Shown here: positions 32,219 through 42,625 of the stretch, one piece after another
Layout: each line of letters begins with the position of its first letter
Numbering within the stretch: the stretch's first letter is position 1
Assembly (NCBI GenBank): GCA_963576735.1
Contig: OY755180.1
Location: 19,279,139-19,343,138 of the forward strand
Source: Bedellia somnulentella
Taxonomy: Eukaryota > Arthropoda > Insecta > Lepidoptera > Bedelliidae
Direction: 5' to 3'
Length of the DNA: 64,000 nt
Program-made: the position numbers and the translations under genes
The notes under the pieces: model-generated
What the model saw: only the letters and a program-made list of their open reading frames with translations
What the model was told of the DNA's origin: nothing
Databases searched by the model: none

Positions 32219-33172
32219 TTAATTTAATTGGAGGTGGTTTAACTCCTCCACAGGGAATGAGCTGTTTGTCTCGGCCGTGGAATCGCTCGCGTTCCCGACC
32301 TCGGATAAGTTTAAATTATTGACTCTTGCAGTTGATTGGTTGTTTGGCTGCATCGAGTTTCTATATGCCCTTTTCCGGCATTCGCTAATGAGATGCCCCA
32401 TATTTTTGCAATAACTACATATTTTTGTGGGGAAATTCCCATTAGATTGATTGTGTACTGGGACTTGAAGCCTAGAGTTTGTTGATGAATTATTGGGTAC
32501 TGAGGGCCTGTAATTTGATTTGAATGGTGGTCTCAGCCCGGTATTAATTGAAATCGGTCGGTTTGTTTTGAAAAGTGATTGCCTAGCACCGTTCATCTTT
32601 CGTATCTTATCCTCTTGGATAGCAAAATTAGCGGCATCTGACAAGTTCGAAAAGTCCCTAGTTCTTAACATAGTGCCGATATCGGAACTGAGTCCGTTTA
32701 CAAAAACATTAAGGGCGGTTTCTTCCGTAGAAGCTTTACGACCGGCTAACGTTGCATCGTTTATTTCGCCTGCGAGCTTCTCAATTATTTTAGACCTACA
32801 TAGGTCGACGCGGTGGAAATAATCGGTGATTGATTCCGCCGGTTTTTGGAACATACTCTGTAGTTCTATGCTAATATGTGAGATGGTTTTCACATTAGAG
32901 AATCTACTAATTAAGAATTGCTTTAGAATGTCCCAGTTTTCAAAAGTTCGAATATGTACATCGGAAGCATTATGCCCTATAATTTTATTTAAAGTAAGTA
33001 CTAGCAGTATTTCCTTTTTATCTTCGCTTGCTAAGGAAAACGCCGTGTCACAAGATCGAACAAATCTATAGATTTGTTCCGGGTTAGAAGTATCGAAAGT
33101 GGGAATTAATTGAGTTAAGGTTCCCAAATCGAAATTGGACATGAATAGTTTTGATTCGTTAGAGTTCGGCAT
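32219..33172 (-). CDS. gag: Unit D Gag
   Basis: 317 residues with an intact CCHC knuckle. It differs from A-C near the C-terminus (Val for Ala, Ala for Thr), shared with unit E. Slippery GTTAAAC at 32243-32237. Confidence 0.93.
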   Translation of the reverse strand: MPNSNESKLFMSNFDLGTLTQLIPTFDTSNPEQIYRFVRSCDTAFSLASEDKKEILLVLTLNKIIGHNASDVHIRTFENWDILKQFLISRFSNVKTISHISIELQSMFQKPAESITDYFHRVDLCRSKIIEKLAGEINDATLAGRKASTEETALNVFVNGLSSDIGTMLRTRDFSNLSDAANFAIQEDKIRKMNGARQSLFKTNRPISINTGLRPPFKSNYRPSVPNNSSTNSRLQVPVHNQSNGNFPTKICSYCKNMGHLISECRKRAYRNSMQPNNQSTARVNNLNLSEVGNASDSTAETNSSFPVEELNHLQLN

Positions 33173-33317
33173 TGTTATTAATTTAAATGAGGCTGTTGAA
33201 AATAGGAATTAAAGGATGTGTAACAAAAAAATATATATAAATATATAGAGATTTAGTAGATTTTGATAAATATATTAAAACGTTGGAAGGATTAGGAATA
33301 GAGCAAACTTTACTCAC

Positions 33318-33343
33318 CAGAGCACCAACATGGAAAAAAACAT
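33318..33343 (-). CDS. env: Unit D env first coding exon (putative)
   Basis: ATG at 33343 and donor GTGAGT just below 33318, as in the other units, but the partner main exon (26911-27865) is truncated. Confidence 0.55.
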
Positions 33344-33579
33344 AGTCACGAAAGTAGCAGGTTCGGCAGCTCCTCTTGAAGTCCCAGGGACACCGTTAAT
33401 TATTAATTTTAATCAACGTTACGAAGCTGACTTTACTTCACTTTACTTGCAAAGATGCTTTATCCTACCGACTGCGCCAAATTTGTTAGGTGGTCAGTGG
33501 TGAACAAGTCTTTTTAAAAAGATATATTTATTTAAAGTTACAAAGTTACACTTATGAAATAGAATTAAGATATAGAAAT

Positions 33580-33580
<1 letters not shown>

Positions 33581-33610
<30 letters not shown>

Positions 33611-33881
33611 ATTTCAGATCAAACACAACTTAACAATTACTACATAAAGCCTACTCCCTAAAAAAGGGCAAAGCCCTGTAAACTTAGGATAAGTAGTAAA
33701 CTAATAATACATATTGGCGTAAGTTACATGACAGAAACAAGTAAAATTAAAAACATAATGTTAAAAATTAAAATCTAAAGTTAAAAACTAAAATTAAAAA
33801 ACAATATTAGAAACAATATATATAATTATAAAAATGTTTACAGAATATGTAAGTGCATTTGGGCTTGTATGTGTGTGTGCG

Positions 33882-33924
<43 letters not shown>

Positions 33925-34003
33925 GTATGTATGTGTCTATGCATATGTGTTTGATTCAGTTCGAGACTGATATACACATGTACATAGATACACATACTTA
34001 ATA
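33581..34003 (-). mobile_element. Retroposon-like insert with homopolymer run and GT microsatellite
   Basis: An insertion absent from the other LTRs, flanked by AATA (33577-33580 and 34000-34003). On the + strand it starts with about 26 A; on the - strand it ends GAAATAAAC followed by the T-run, preceded by a small stem (GGGCTTTGCCC), which looks like the 3' end of a non-LTR element or SINE in minus orientation. The other half is AT-rich and then (GT)n. No coding capacity. The class is uncertain. Confidence 0.5.
33867..33946. repeat. GT/TG microsatellite
   Basis: An imperfect (TG)n run with CG, TT and TATG interruptions inside the insert. Any reading frame through it is low-complexity and not a gene. 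Confidence 0.9.
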
Positions 34004-34519
34004 GACTTAGAAATAACGATACAGTGAGTCTACGTTGAAGTAAGAATTAGAAGTGACATGAGAGGGTGTTGTATGACTATTTATATTGGTTGGGTGAGAA
34101 GGGATAGCGTGGGTTGTGAGTTTGTGGACAAAGGATCGTTAAGAGATTGATATATTGAGGGATGTCACTAGGGGGTGGCATCTTTATGATGGACAGATGG
34201 TTTGAATGTTTTTTGGGAAAGATTGACAAACGCTTTTAATGGGGTTGATTTCAAGAACTTGGGAGGGAAAGGTGGAATAGTACAAAAAAGCTAAACATTA
34301 AGAGTTGACACAAATGGGTATTTACGACTAACTTAGTATGATAGCAAAAAGTTAACATAGAAATAGGGTTGACACTTATGGATGTTTATGACTAACATAT
34401 TTTAAGGTTTACGTGACTAACTTATAAAAGGAAATATAAAAGAATAGGGTACGCTTAACTAATTGTTAAATACAATGGTTGAATACAATGCAATGAGTGG
34501 TTACGTAGCACCTCCCCCA

Positions 34520-36410
34520 CTAGAACAACGATTGGGGCTTCTTTGGTCGCAATCGTTGTAGACGAGGAGACTGGGAAACATCGGCGTCTTCTTCGGTATA
34601 TGAGGCTACCGTCTGCTGTGGCTCCAATGGGATAACTTGCGTTCTGCGTGATTTGTCGAAACAGTTGTTAAAGATTTGTATGCACCCGCCGTTACCGCTG
34701 TGGTTGTGATGATTTCGACTGAATATTTTCGTTAGTATTCGGAAACAAGGGCAGCATTTGTAGATGCAGTATGTCGTTAATATGATCCCAATACTCCATG
34801 TGAATATGTTAAATTTGTTGGAGTGTTTCTTTAGGAATGTTTCTTCTTGGCTTTGGAGAACTTCTTTGTATTTGTCTAATTGATCTTTAATTGATCCAAG
34901 TGAATCCAATTTGATGTTGTTCAATTTTAATGGAAGAAGATCTGGATTTGAGAGGGCTTCTTTATCGCTTGGCTTTAGGCAGTCTTCTTCTATACTAATC
35001 ATAATGGTTGGATGAGTATAGTTAGTGCTTAGTTCGGTGGTGGATGCCAATGTTATAAAACTTGTGAATAGTTTGCAGCTTTCTTCTAGAGTGATGATGC
35101 CAGTGTTCTTTAGGTTGTGATTGGATGACGATTGACCGCATTGTAGGACACATTGAGTTTCTTCTTGTAGGATGAAAATCCATCGGTTGTTCTTCAATGG
35201 CTGGAACGTGTTGATGTTGGCAGGGAAATTGTTCAATTTGCATGATTCCGGGATTGTTGGGGTTGTGCTTAGTAGCACGGCAACTTCGCAGGAGGGACGA
35301 TTGTTGTAGTTATATATTGGAGCATCGTTACACGCCATTTTCTGAGGTGCGTATGTCTTGCAGCTCTTCAGGTTGTCCAGTGACGCGTAGTGTTGTCTTG
35401 TTGAGCTCATGGCCAGATAGTTGTGCTCAGGGATGAGGGTGGAGTAGATATTGGAAGCGGGATGTTTAAAGGGAATGGAATATATATGATATAGAATAAA
35501 GTTTTCGTTTCTTACAAGGGGAAAGTTTATTACAAAGACTAATTTGTTTTTGTAAATATAAGACGTAATGCTTGACGATTCTATGATTTCGTGAATATTT
35601 TGAATCGTAGGAGGTGCAACTAAGTTGAGTTCATTTCTTGAATGGGCACTAGTAAGCAATTCTTTGTAAATTTGTTCCGTAGATATTATTGAGGGATGAA
35701 CGGTTCCGGATTTAGCAAATAAAATACTTGTGAGAATGTCATTAATTTCTTGTTCGAGGCTAATTACCGATTCTAATAATTGTATGGAAATTGTAGAAAT
35801 TTCTTCTGTTGCTTGCAAGTTAAATATAGCCGTGTTCGTTCGATTTATGTGATTGTTAAGTTGTATCATGTTACGATTGATGATACCTTCATCGAAATTA
35901 ATTTTTGACATTGTTTCGTTAAAATTAGAGACAGTTGACGTAATGACTTGGAGTTGTTGCTTTAAAAGTTTATGGGTATCTAATTCTTGTTTTTCTAACA
36001 AGCTTATACATTCGTCATAGTACTTTGCATCTTTGGCATCGGGTGTTCCGATTAGCCATTTAAGGATGGTGCTGAGTCCATCTAGAATTTCGCGTTTAGA
36101 GCGACGAACAGTATAAAATTGTAATTCCGATAAGCGAGATTCAATTTTATCGAGATTTATTTTTAGGAATGATTTCGTCGTATGTACATTTGAAATCGAG
36201 GTATGGTTGTATGTTAACGCGTTATATGTATTTGAGAGATGATCTAGAGCCTTTTTGGCTTTAAAAACTGGGTCGAGGTCTTTGTAGACAACGAGTTTCC
36301 AGGAGCCTTGGGTAATAAGGATATTCCCTTCCTCTTCATAGTATAGAGAGGATTTTGAGGGAATTTTTTGGATAAGAGGTTCTCCAGCAACTGACAATGT
36401 TGTGAAGTAC
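34520..36410 (-). CDS. env: Unit E Env, main exon
   Basis: Complete 625-residue frame from TTG 36397, with the same translation as B and C: RRSKR cleavage site, fusion-peptide-like stretch, single C-terminal membrane segment, basic tail. Acceptor AG at 36412-36411; exon 1 with the ATG is at 41860-41885. Unit E thus has complete gag, pol and env, although its 3' LTR (33484-34510) is interrupted. Confidence 0.91.
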
Positions 36411-36438
36411 CTGTAAGTTAAATATTATCGCTTATTAT

Positions 36439-36669
36439 CTAAGAAAAAGTTTTTAAATTGTTGATTAATAGTTTTATTCCTATATATAACTTATAGATTA
36501 AGATATAGAAGATTAATTTTATAAGAGAACATATTATAAAGCTAACATATGGATTATTTATTAGGGTTTCCATGTTATACGCTATAGAATTAGTAGAATT
36601 AGTATTATTAATAGAATTAGAACTAAAATTATTAGAGCTAGGATTAGGATATGCAAGGGTTAGCTGCAT
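36439..36669 (-). CDS. Unit E small putative membrane protein
   Basis: 76 residues, ATG at 36669, one Ser for Gly relative to B and C; hydrophobic segment intact. Confidence 0.45.
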   Translation of the reverse strand: MQLTLAYPNPSSNNFSSNSINNTNSTNSIAYNMETLINNPYVSFIICSLIKLIFYILIYKLYIGIKLLINNLKTFS

Positions 36670-36724
36670 TTCCCTGAAATAAAAATAGATTTTAGCTGAA
36701 ACCGATATTAAAATTAATTTGGTT

Positions 36725-39700
36725 TCACTTTACGAAATTGTTGTCGCTGTTATTGTTTGCCACAACGACTGGCCTTAAACGGTTAGCGTGGACTAATTGA
36801 TTTTTACCTGATTTCCTTATTACATAATTATGGTTAAAACCGACCCTGACAATCTGGAAGGGGCCTTCCCACTTCGCGTCTAGATTGTTGGGATTCGGTA
36901 TTCGCAACATGACTTTATCGTTCAGATGGAAATCGGCAATGTTTTTAATATTACTATCGTATCTTGTTTTTGCTTTCTCTTTCATATAGTCTACATTTTC
37001 GCGGGCTAGGTCTCTTGAGATTTTAATTCGTTCTAATAAGTCTTTGAGGTAGTCGGCGGAGGTGTACTCATTAATATCCTTTATGTTATACAAGTTTCTT
37101 GGTTTGTAACCAAAAAGTAATTCGTGAGGTGTAAACCCAGTAGATTGGTTAGTGGAAGTGTTATGGACCATGATAGCGAGAGGTATGATTTGATCCCAAT
37201 TATAATTCTTTCGATTGTGATACATTCTAATATGATCTCGTAATACTGCGTGGAATCTTTCAAGAGCTCCGTTAGTTTGAGGGTGGTATGCTGTACTAAG
37301 GGTATGGTTACAATTCAATATTTTCATTAAGTCTTTAATTAATGAGTTTACAAATTCTCCACCTCTATCAGAATGGAATCTCTTAGGAACACCAAAGTGT
37401 TGGCAAAATTTAAGTAATCCTATTGCGATTGAGCTTGGTTGCTTGTCTGGAATGGGATATGCTTGAACGAATCTAGTTAGATCGTCTTGAAGAGTTAAAA
37501 TATATTTATTTTGATCTTTGGTTATATCGGAATATGATACGAGATCTATAGTGACTCGTTCGAAGGGTTCAGTGGGGGCTGAAGTGATAACCATTGGGGC
37601 TTTGTAAGTTTTTCTTTGAACTTTATTCCTTTGACATGTGTTACAATTTTCGACATATGTTTTTATTTGTTCACACATGCCTTTCCAAAAATAAAGATCT
37701 CTTATCTTTTTTGTTGTTTCGACTATTCCTCTATGACCTGCGAGGGGATCGTCATGAAATTGTTTCAAGATATTTGGAATGTCATCAGATGCGGGGGTCG
37801 TTACTTTATTTTCACATATGGTGATTTCACAGCCATAATAATCAGCCAGATAAGAAGTTATGTGAAGCTGTTCGTTTCCTTGCATTTTGCAAGTTTTATC
37901 ATTTTTTAGGCAAGGGACATAAAGAGATTTAATATCGTTATTTTGGAGACAGTGTAATAGGGATTTGAAATGGCATTCTGAGTTCCATGGGTCGAAGTGA
38001 GTGGGTCTTGTATAAGAAAATATAATATTCTGATTAAAGTGAGATGTTAGAGAATCGAATTCGTATAGGTTTTTGTTTCTATCGAGAAATGGTTTCGGCT
38101 GGGAACATATAGCTAATGCTTGTTTATATAAATCGTTACTTTCGGATAGAGAACAAGATACCGGAATATAAATATCTTTGTGACGAGTATCTAACAATTG
38201 ATCAGGAGAGAATTTAATGTTTTTTGGATCAAAGTTATCTAATGAAAGGGAAACGAAGTATTCGTAGTTTATTTGTAAATAGTCGTCGCTTTGTTGGTTT
38301 TGAGAGGTGCTAGGAATGACATTAGTATGAAGAATGGTATTTTGTGGAGGTCTAGAAAGTGCGTCAGCGTTTGTATTATTTTTTCCAGCTTTATGAACGA
38401 TTTGATAATCGTATGCTTCTAGTTTGAGACGCCAGCGAGCTAAGCGACTGCCGGGGTCTTTGATTGAGAACAACCATATGAGTGGTTTGTGGTCGGTGAC
38501 GACCGTGAATCTTCTGCCAAATAGATAAGGACGGTAATGTTTTACTGCTTCGACTATTGCAAGGAGTTCGCGTTCGATTGCGGAGTAATTAGTTTCAGCT
38601 TTATTAAGAGTACGGGAGTAGTATGCGATTGGTAAATCTTTACCTATTTCACCTTGTGAGAGAACAGCGCCTATAGCATATAGTGAGGCATCTGTTGTGA
38701 GGACAAATTCCTTCTCGAAGTTGGGGTATTGTAAGATCGGTGGGTTTGTTAAAAGTTTTTTACTCTCTTCGAAACAGTCTTGGTGAATCTTGGACCATAT
38801 AAAAGGTACATCCTTTTTAAGGAGAAGAGTTAGGGGTTTCGTAATATTGCTAAAGTTTGGGATAAATCTGCGATAGTAACCTGTAAGGCCAAGGAAAGAT
38901 TTAATATCTTTACAATTTTTCGGTGTAGGGAAATTGATCACAGCTGATATTTTATCTGGGTTTGGTTTAACGCCTTCACTAGTTATGATATGACCAAGAT
39001 AAGCGACTTCATGCCGCATGAATTCACATTTGTCTGGTTGGATTTTTAATTGGAATTTTCTAAGACGACTGAAAATTTCACGGAGTTTTTCTTCATGCTC
39101 TTGAATGCTAGATGCAAAGCACACTATGTCATCTAAATACACAAAGCACCGTTCTCCTTGTAAACCGTAGAGCACAGAGTCCATAACTCTTTGAAATGTT
39201 GCAGGAGCATTTTTGAGGCCAAAGGGCATTCGTTTGAATTCAAAATGCCCGTACGGAGTGTTGAATGCTGTCTTCGAAATGTCAGAGGGATTAACTTCTA
39301 ATTGATGGAAGCCTGACGCCAAATCGAGCGTAGAAAAGTACTTTGAATGACCTAGTTTATCTAAGATGTCCGTAATATTTGGTAATGGGTAGCTATCCCC
39401 GATAGTAATGTCATTAAGTTTGCGATAATCGATGACTAGACGCCATTTTTGTTTACCGGATGCGTCTAATTTCTTCGGGACGACCCATATAGGACTACTC
39501 CACGGAGAAGAGCTAGGCTGTATTATATTTTGTTCGAGCATTTTATTAACCTGAGTTTTTACTTCTTCTTCATGGACTTTTGGGAAGCGGTATGTTTTCG
39601 AGTGAATTGGGATTTGAGAAGTTGTAGGTATTGAGTGTTTGGTGTGATTACTAAACGATAGTGGATCACCTTCTACATAGAATATATCTGAGAATTCTTC

Positions 39701-40462
39701 TACAATTCTCATTAGAGAGGATTTTTCTTCCGAGTTCAAATGTTCGTTCTTTATAAGATTTGAAACTACATTTTTCCTATTGGGATTTGAAGCAATTGGA
39801 TTCGCATTACTACTTTCGGTAATGTTATAGTAATTTATTTGTGCCGTATTTAAAATAAATGGAGTGGCTTCTATTATTGGAGTATCTATTGTTACATCGT
39901 TGTCGGTTATATTGAGGCAGGTTATTAAAAATGTATTATTCCGAACCTCAACTAATGATTCAGGTATAAGGATGCCTTCTGCTAGGCTTTGTTTTTTTAT
40001 GAGTGCGGTTCCCGAGTCCATTGTGTTTGTATTGCACATTATTACTGTTTCCGATCGGCTATTCAGACTGTGTTCTAAGGTTGAGCAATTGTGTTCATTT
40101 AAGTAGTGCAACCGATAAGTTTTATCTTTAATGTGCATAGTTTTTGATTTAATGTATAACTTGGTATTGAAATAGGATAGAAAATCATTACCTAGAATTC
40201 CGTCTGCTTTTATATTAATATCCGCAACGTGGAATTTGAATTGTGGGAAATTATCTAAAGATATTTTGGCTGTTCCGTAGCTCCTAATTGAGTTTTGTCC
40301 TGAAGATATACCCATAATGGATATGATTTCGGAGTTATCAATTTTAGAGGACCCTATTTTGTTTTTTTGCATAACAGAAATAGCGGCGCCTGTGTCTACG
40401 AGTAGCGTTACTGGTTGTCCGTCTATGTGGAGAGTACAGTGCAATAAATTTTCGGGAGGCAC
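36725..40462 (-). CDS. pol: Unit E Pol, with all catalytic motifs
   Basis: 1245-residue frame, open back through the 16-repeat linker to the frameshift site at 40783-40777. Protease DTGA, RT MPFGLKNAP and YLDD, RNase H TDAS, integrase HHCC and D-D-E are all as expected. It has Gly at residue 415 where A-C have Cys. A few private changes (for example His for Tyr at about residue 831) lie outside known motifs. This is the most plausible functional pol of the array. Confidence 0.95.
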   Translation of the reverse strand: MPPENLLHCTLHIDGQPVTLLVDTGAAISVMQKNKIGSSKIDNSEIISIMGISSGQNSIRSYGTAKISLDNFPQFKFHVADINIKADGILGNDFLSYFNTKLYIKSKTMHIKDKTYRLHYLNEHNCSTLEHSLNSRSETVIMCNTNTMDSGTALIKKQSLAEGILIPESLVEVRNNTFLITCLNITDNDVTIDTPIIEATPFILNTAQINYYNITESSNANPIASNPNRKNVVSNLIKNEHLNSEEKSSLMRIVEEFSDIFYVEGDPLSFSNHTKHSIPTTSQIPIHSKTYRFPKVHEEEVKTQVNKMLEQNIIQPSSSPWSSPIWVVPKKLDASGKQKWRLVIDYRKLNDITIGDSYPLPNITDILDKLGHSKYFSTLDLASGFHQLEVNPSDISKTAFNTPYGHFEFKRMPFGLKNAPATFQRVMDSVLYGLQGERCFVYLDDIVCFASSIQEHEEKLREIFSRLRKFQLKIQPDKCEFMRHEVAYLGHIITSEGVKPNPDKISAVINFPTPKNCKDIKSFLGLTGYYRRFIPNFSNITKPLTLLLKKDVPFIWSKIHQDCFEESKKLLTNPPILQYPNFEKEFVLTTDASLYAIGAVLSQGEIGKDLPIAYYSRTLNKAETNYSAIERELLAIVEAVKHYRPYLFGRRFTVVTDHKPLIWLFSIKDPGSRLARWRLKLEAYDYQIVHKAGKNNTNADALSRPPQNTILHTNVIPSTSQNQQSDDYLQINYEYFVSLSLDNFDPKNIKFSPDQLLDTRHKDIYIPVSCSLSESNDLYKQALAICSQPKPFLDRNKNLYEFDSLTSHFNQNIIFSYTRPTHFDPWNSECHFKSLLHCLQNNDIKSLYVPCLKNDKTCKMQGNEQLHITSYLADYYGCEITICENKVTTPASDDIPNILKQFHDDPLAGHRGIVETTKKIRDLYFWKGMCEQIKTYVENCNTCQRNKVQRKTYKAPMVITSAPTEPFERVTIDLVSYSDITKDQNKYILTLQDDLTRFVQAYPIPDKQPSSIAIGLLKFCQHFGVPKRFHSDRGGEFVNSLIKDLMKILNCNHTLSTAYHPQTNGALERFHAVLRDHIRMYHNRKNYNWDQIIPLAIMVHNTSTNQSTGFTPHELLFGYKPRNLYNIKDINEYTSADYLKDLLERIKISRDLARENVDYMKEKAKTRYDSNIKNIADFHLNDKVMLRIPNPNNLDAKWEGPFQIVRVGFNHNYVIRKSGKNQLVHANRLRPVVVANNNSDNNFVK

Positions 40463-40584
40463 GTTTTCTATTAAAGATATTGTATATTCTGTTAGTTTAA
40501 TTTCGGGTGTTTTATTTATTTTCTTAGTTTTAGAACGGCATTTTTTTATTTTGCGTTGCTTGTTAGATTTAGTATTTGTTTTTT

Positions 40585-40729
40585 GAGACGATTGAGTCGA
40601 TTGAGACGATTGAGTCGATTGAGACGATTGAGACGATTGAGGCGATTGAGACGATTGAGTCGATTGAGACGATTGAGACGATTGAGACGATTGAGGCGAT
40701 TGAGGCGATTGAGACGATTGAGTCGATTG
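40585..40729 (-). repeat. Unit E 9-bp coding minisatellite (16 repeats)
   Basis: Same count and variant order as in unit D; read in the pol frame as a Gln/Ser/Thr/Pro linker. Confidence 0.85.
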
Positions 40730-40758
40730 GTGGTTTGTTTGCGTACTTGCATCCGCTT

Positions 40759-41712
40759 TTAATTTAATTGGAGGTGGTTTAACTCCTCCACAGGGAATGA
40801 GCTGTTTGTCTCGGCCGTGGAATCGCTCGCGTTCCCGACCTCGGATAAGTTTAAATTATTGACTCTTGCAGTTGATTGGTTGTTTGGCTGCATCGAGTTT
40901 CTATATGCCCTTTTCCGGCATTCGCTAATGAGATGCCCCATATTTTTGCAATAACTACATATTTTTGTGGGGAAATTCCCATTAGATTGATTGTGTACTG
41001 GGACTTGAAGCCTAGAGTTTGTTGATGAATTATTGGGTACTGAGGGCCTGTAATTTGATTTGAATGGTGGTCTCAGCCCGGTATTAATTGAAATCGGTCG
41101 GTTTGTTTTGAAAAGTGATTGCCTAGCACCGTTCATCTTTCGTATCTTATCCTCTTGGATAGCAAAATTAGCGGCATCTGACAAGTTCGAAAAGTCCCTA
41201 GTTCTTAACATAGTGCCGATATCGGAACTGAGTCCGTTTACAAAAACATTAAGGGCGGTTTCTTCCGTAGAAGCTTTACGACCGGCTAACGTTGCATCGT
41301 TTATTTCGCCTGCGAGCTTCTCAATTATTTTAGACCTACATAGGACGACGCGGTGGAAATAATCGGTGATTGATTCCGCCGGTTTTTGGAACATACTCTG
41401 TAGTTCTATGCTAATATGTGAGATGGTTTTCACATTAGAGAATCTACTAATTAAGAATTGCTTTAGAATGTCCCAGTTTTCAAAAGTTCGAATATGTACA
41501 TCGGAAGCATTATGCCCTATAATTTTATTTAAAGTAAGCACTAGCCGTATTTCCTTTTTATCTTCGCTTGCTAAGGAAAACGCCGTGTCACAAGATCGAA
41601 CAAATCTATAGATTTGTTCCGGGTTAGAAGTATCGAAAGTGGGAATTAATTGAGTGAGGGTTCCCAAATCGAAATTGGACATGAATAGTTTTGATTCTTT
41701 AGAGTTCGGCAT
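40759..41712 (-). CDS. gag: Unit E Gag
   Basis: 317 residues, CCHC knuckle intact. It has private substitutions (Lys for Asn near the start, Arg for Leu, Val for Asp) and shares two C-terminal changes with D. Slippery GTTAAAC at 40783-40777. Unit E is the most diverged unit in gag and leader, fitting an outermost, non-amplified copy. Confidence 0.92.
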   Translation of the reverse strand: MPNSKESKLFMSNFDLGTLTQLIPTFDTSNPEQIYRFVRSCDTAFSLASEDKKEIRLVLTLNKIIGHNASDVHIRTFENWDILKQFLISRFSNVKTISHISIELQSMFQKPAESITDYFHRVVLCRSKIIEKLAGEINDATLAGRKASTEETALNVFVNGLSSDIGTMLRTRDFSNLSDAANFAIQEDKIRKMNGARQSLFKTNRPISINTGLRPPFKSNYRPSVPNNSSTNSRLQVPVHNQSNGNFPTKICSYCKNMGHLISECRKRAYRNSMQPNNQSTARVNNLNLSEVGNASDSTAETNSSFPVEELNHLQLN

Positions 41713-41859
41713 TGTTATTAATTTAAATAAGGCTGTTGAAAATAGGAATTAAAGGATGTGTTACAAAAATATATATATATAAATATATGGAGATTTAGTA
41801 GATTTTGATAAATATATTAAAACGTTGGAAGGATTAGGAATAGAGCAAACTTTACTCAC

Positions 41860-41885
41860 CAGAGCACCAACATGGACAAAAACAT
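41860..41885 (-). CDS. env: Unit E env first coding exon (putative)
   Basis: ATG at 41885 and donor GTGAGT below 41860. The surrounding leader has several substitutions and small deletions relative to A-D, yet the ATG, the 26-nt length and the donor are kept. Confidence 0.6.
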
Positions 41886-42020
41886 ATTCATGAAGTAACA
41901 GGTTCGGCAGCTCCTCTTGAAGTCCCGGGGACACCGTTAATTATTAATTTAAATCAACGTTACGAAGCTGACTTTATTTTACTTTGCAAAGATGCTTTAT
42001 CCTACCGACTGCGCCAAATT

Positions 42021-42625
42021 TGTTAGGTGGTCAGTGGTGAACAAGTCTTTTTTAAAAAGATATATTTATTTAAAGTTACAAAGTTACACTTATGAAATAG
42101 AATTAAGATATAGAAATAGACTTAGAAATAACGATACAGTGAGTCTACGTTGAAGTAAGAATTAGAAGTGACATGAGAGGGTGTTGTATGACTATTTATA
42201 TTGGTTGGGCGAGAAGGGATAGCGTGGGTTGTGAGTTTGTGGACAAAGGATCGTTAAGAGATTGATATATTGAGGGATGTCACTAGGGGGTGGCATGTTT
42301 ATGATGGACAGATGGTTTGAATGTTTTTTGGAAAAGATTGACAAACGCTTTTAATGGGGTTGATTTCAAGAACTTGGGAGGGAAAGGTGGAATAGTACAA
42401 AAAAGCTAAACATTAAGAGTTGACACAAATGGGTATTTACGACTAACTTAGTATGATAGCAAAAAGTTAACATAGAAATAGGGTTGACACTTATGGATGT
42501 TTATGACTAACATATTTTAAGGTTTACGTGACTAACTTATAAAAGGAAATATAAAAGAATAGGGTACGCTTAACTAATTGTTAAATACAATGGTTGAATA
42601 CAATGCAATGAGTGGTTACGTAACA
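42021..42625 (-). repeat. Outer (right-end) LTR of the array, 5' LTR of unit E
   Basis: 605 bp, TGTTA...TAACA with an intact TTACGTAA palindrome and TATA-like box. It abuts Polinton sequence at 42626. The next bases, ATAT, are a plausible 4-bp target duplication; the matching copy would be left of the array, outside the window. Confidence 0.92.

Larger units (their letters stand above)
33484..34510 (-). repeat. Shared LTR between units E and D, interrupted by a 423-bp insertion
   Basis: The LTR parts are 33484-33580 and 34004-34510, summing to 604 bp. The terminal TAACA has become TAGCA at 34506-34510, breaking the terminal inverted repeat and the TTACGTAA palindrome. The insertion lies in the downstream part (R/U5) near the AATAAA signal. 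Confidence 0.9.
1..42625 (-). mobile_element. Tandem head-to-tail array of five errantivirus-like LTR retroelements (units A-E) sharing single LTRs
   Basis: Gag, pol, small ORF and env recur in the same order and on the same strand, with only one LTR between one unit's env and the next unit's gag. Gag of units A and B starts 8098 bp apart, and so does gag/pol of B and C where the linker is equal in length. Unit A (1-10215) runs off the left edge and is split by another element. B interior is 10820-18313, C 18918-26484, D 26952-33483 (3' end deleted) and E 34511-42020. LTRs lie at 10216, 18314, 26485 (truncated), 33484 (interrupted) and 42021. Ty3/Gypsy errantivirus identity rests on the PR-RT-RNaseH-INT order, the tRNA-Ser-type primer site and a furin-site env. 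A normal element has two LTRs of its own, so this arrangement points to unequal LTR recombination or a similar DNA-level amplification. Confidence 0.93.

Noticed and set aside
33807..33995. His/Thr-repeat ORF
   Set aside because: Translation of a GT/CA microsatellite.
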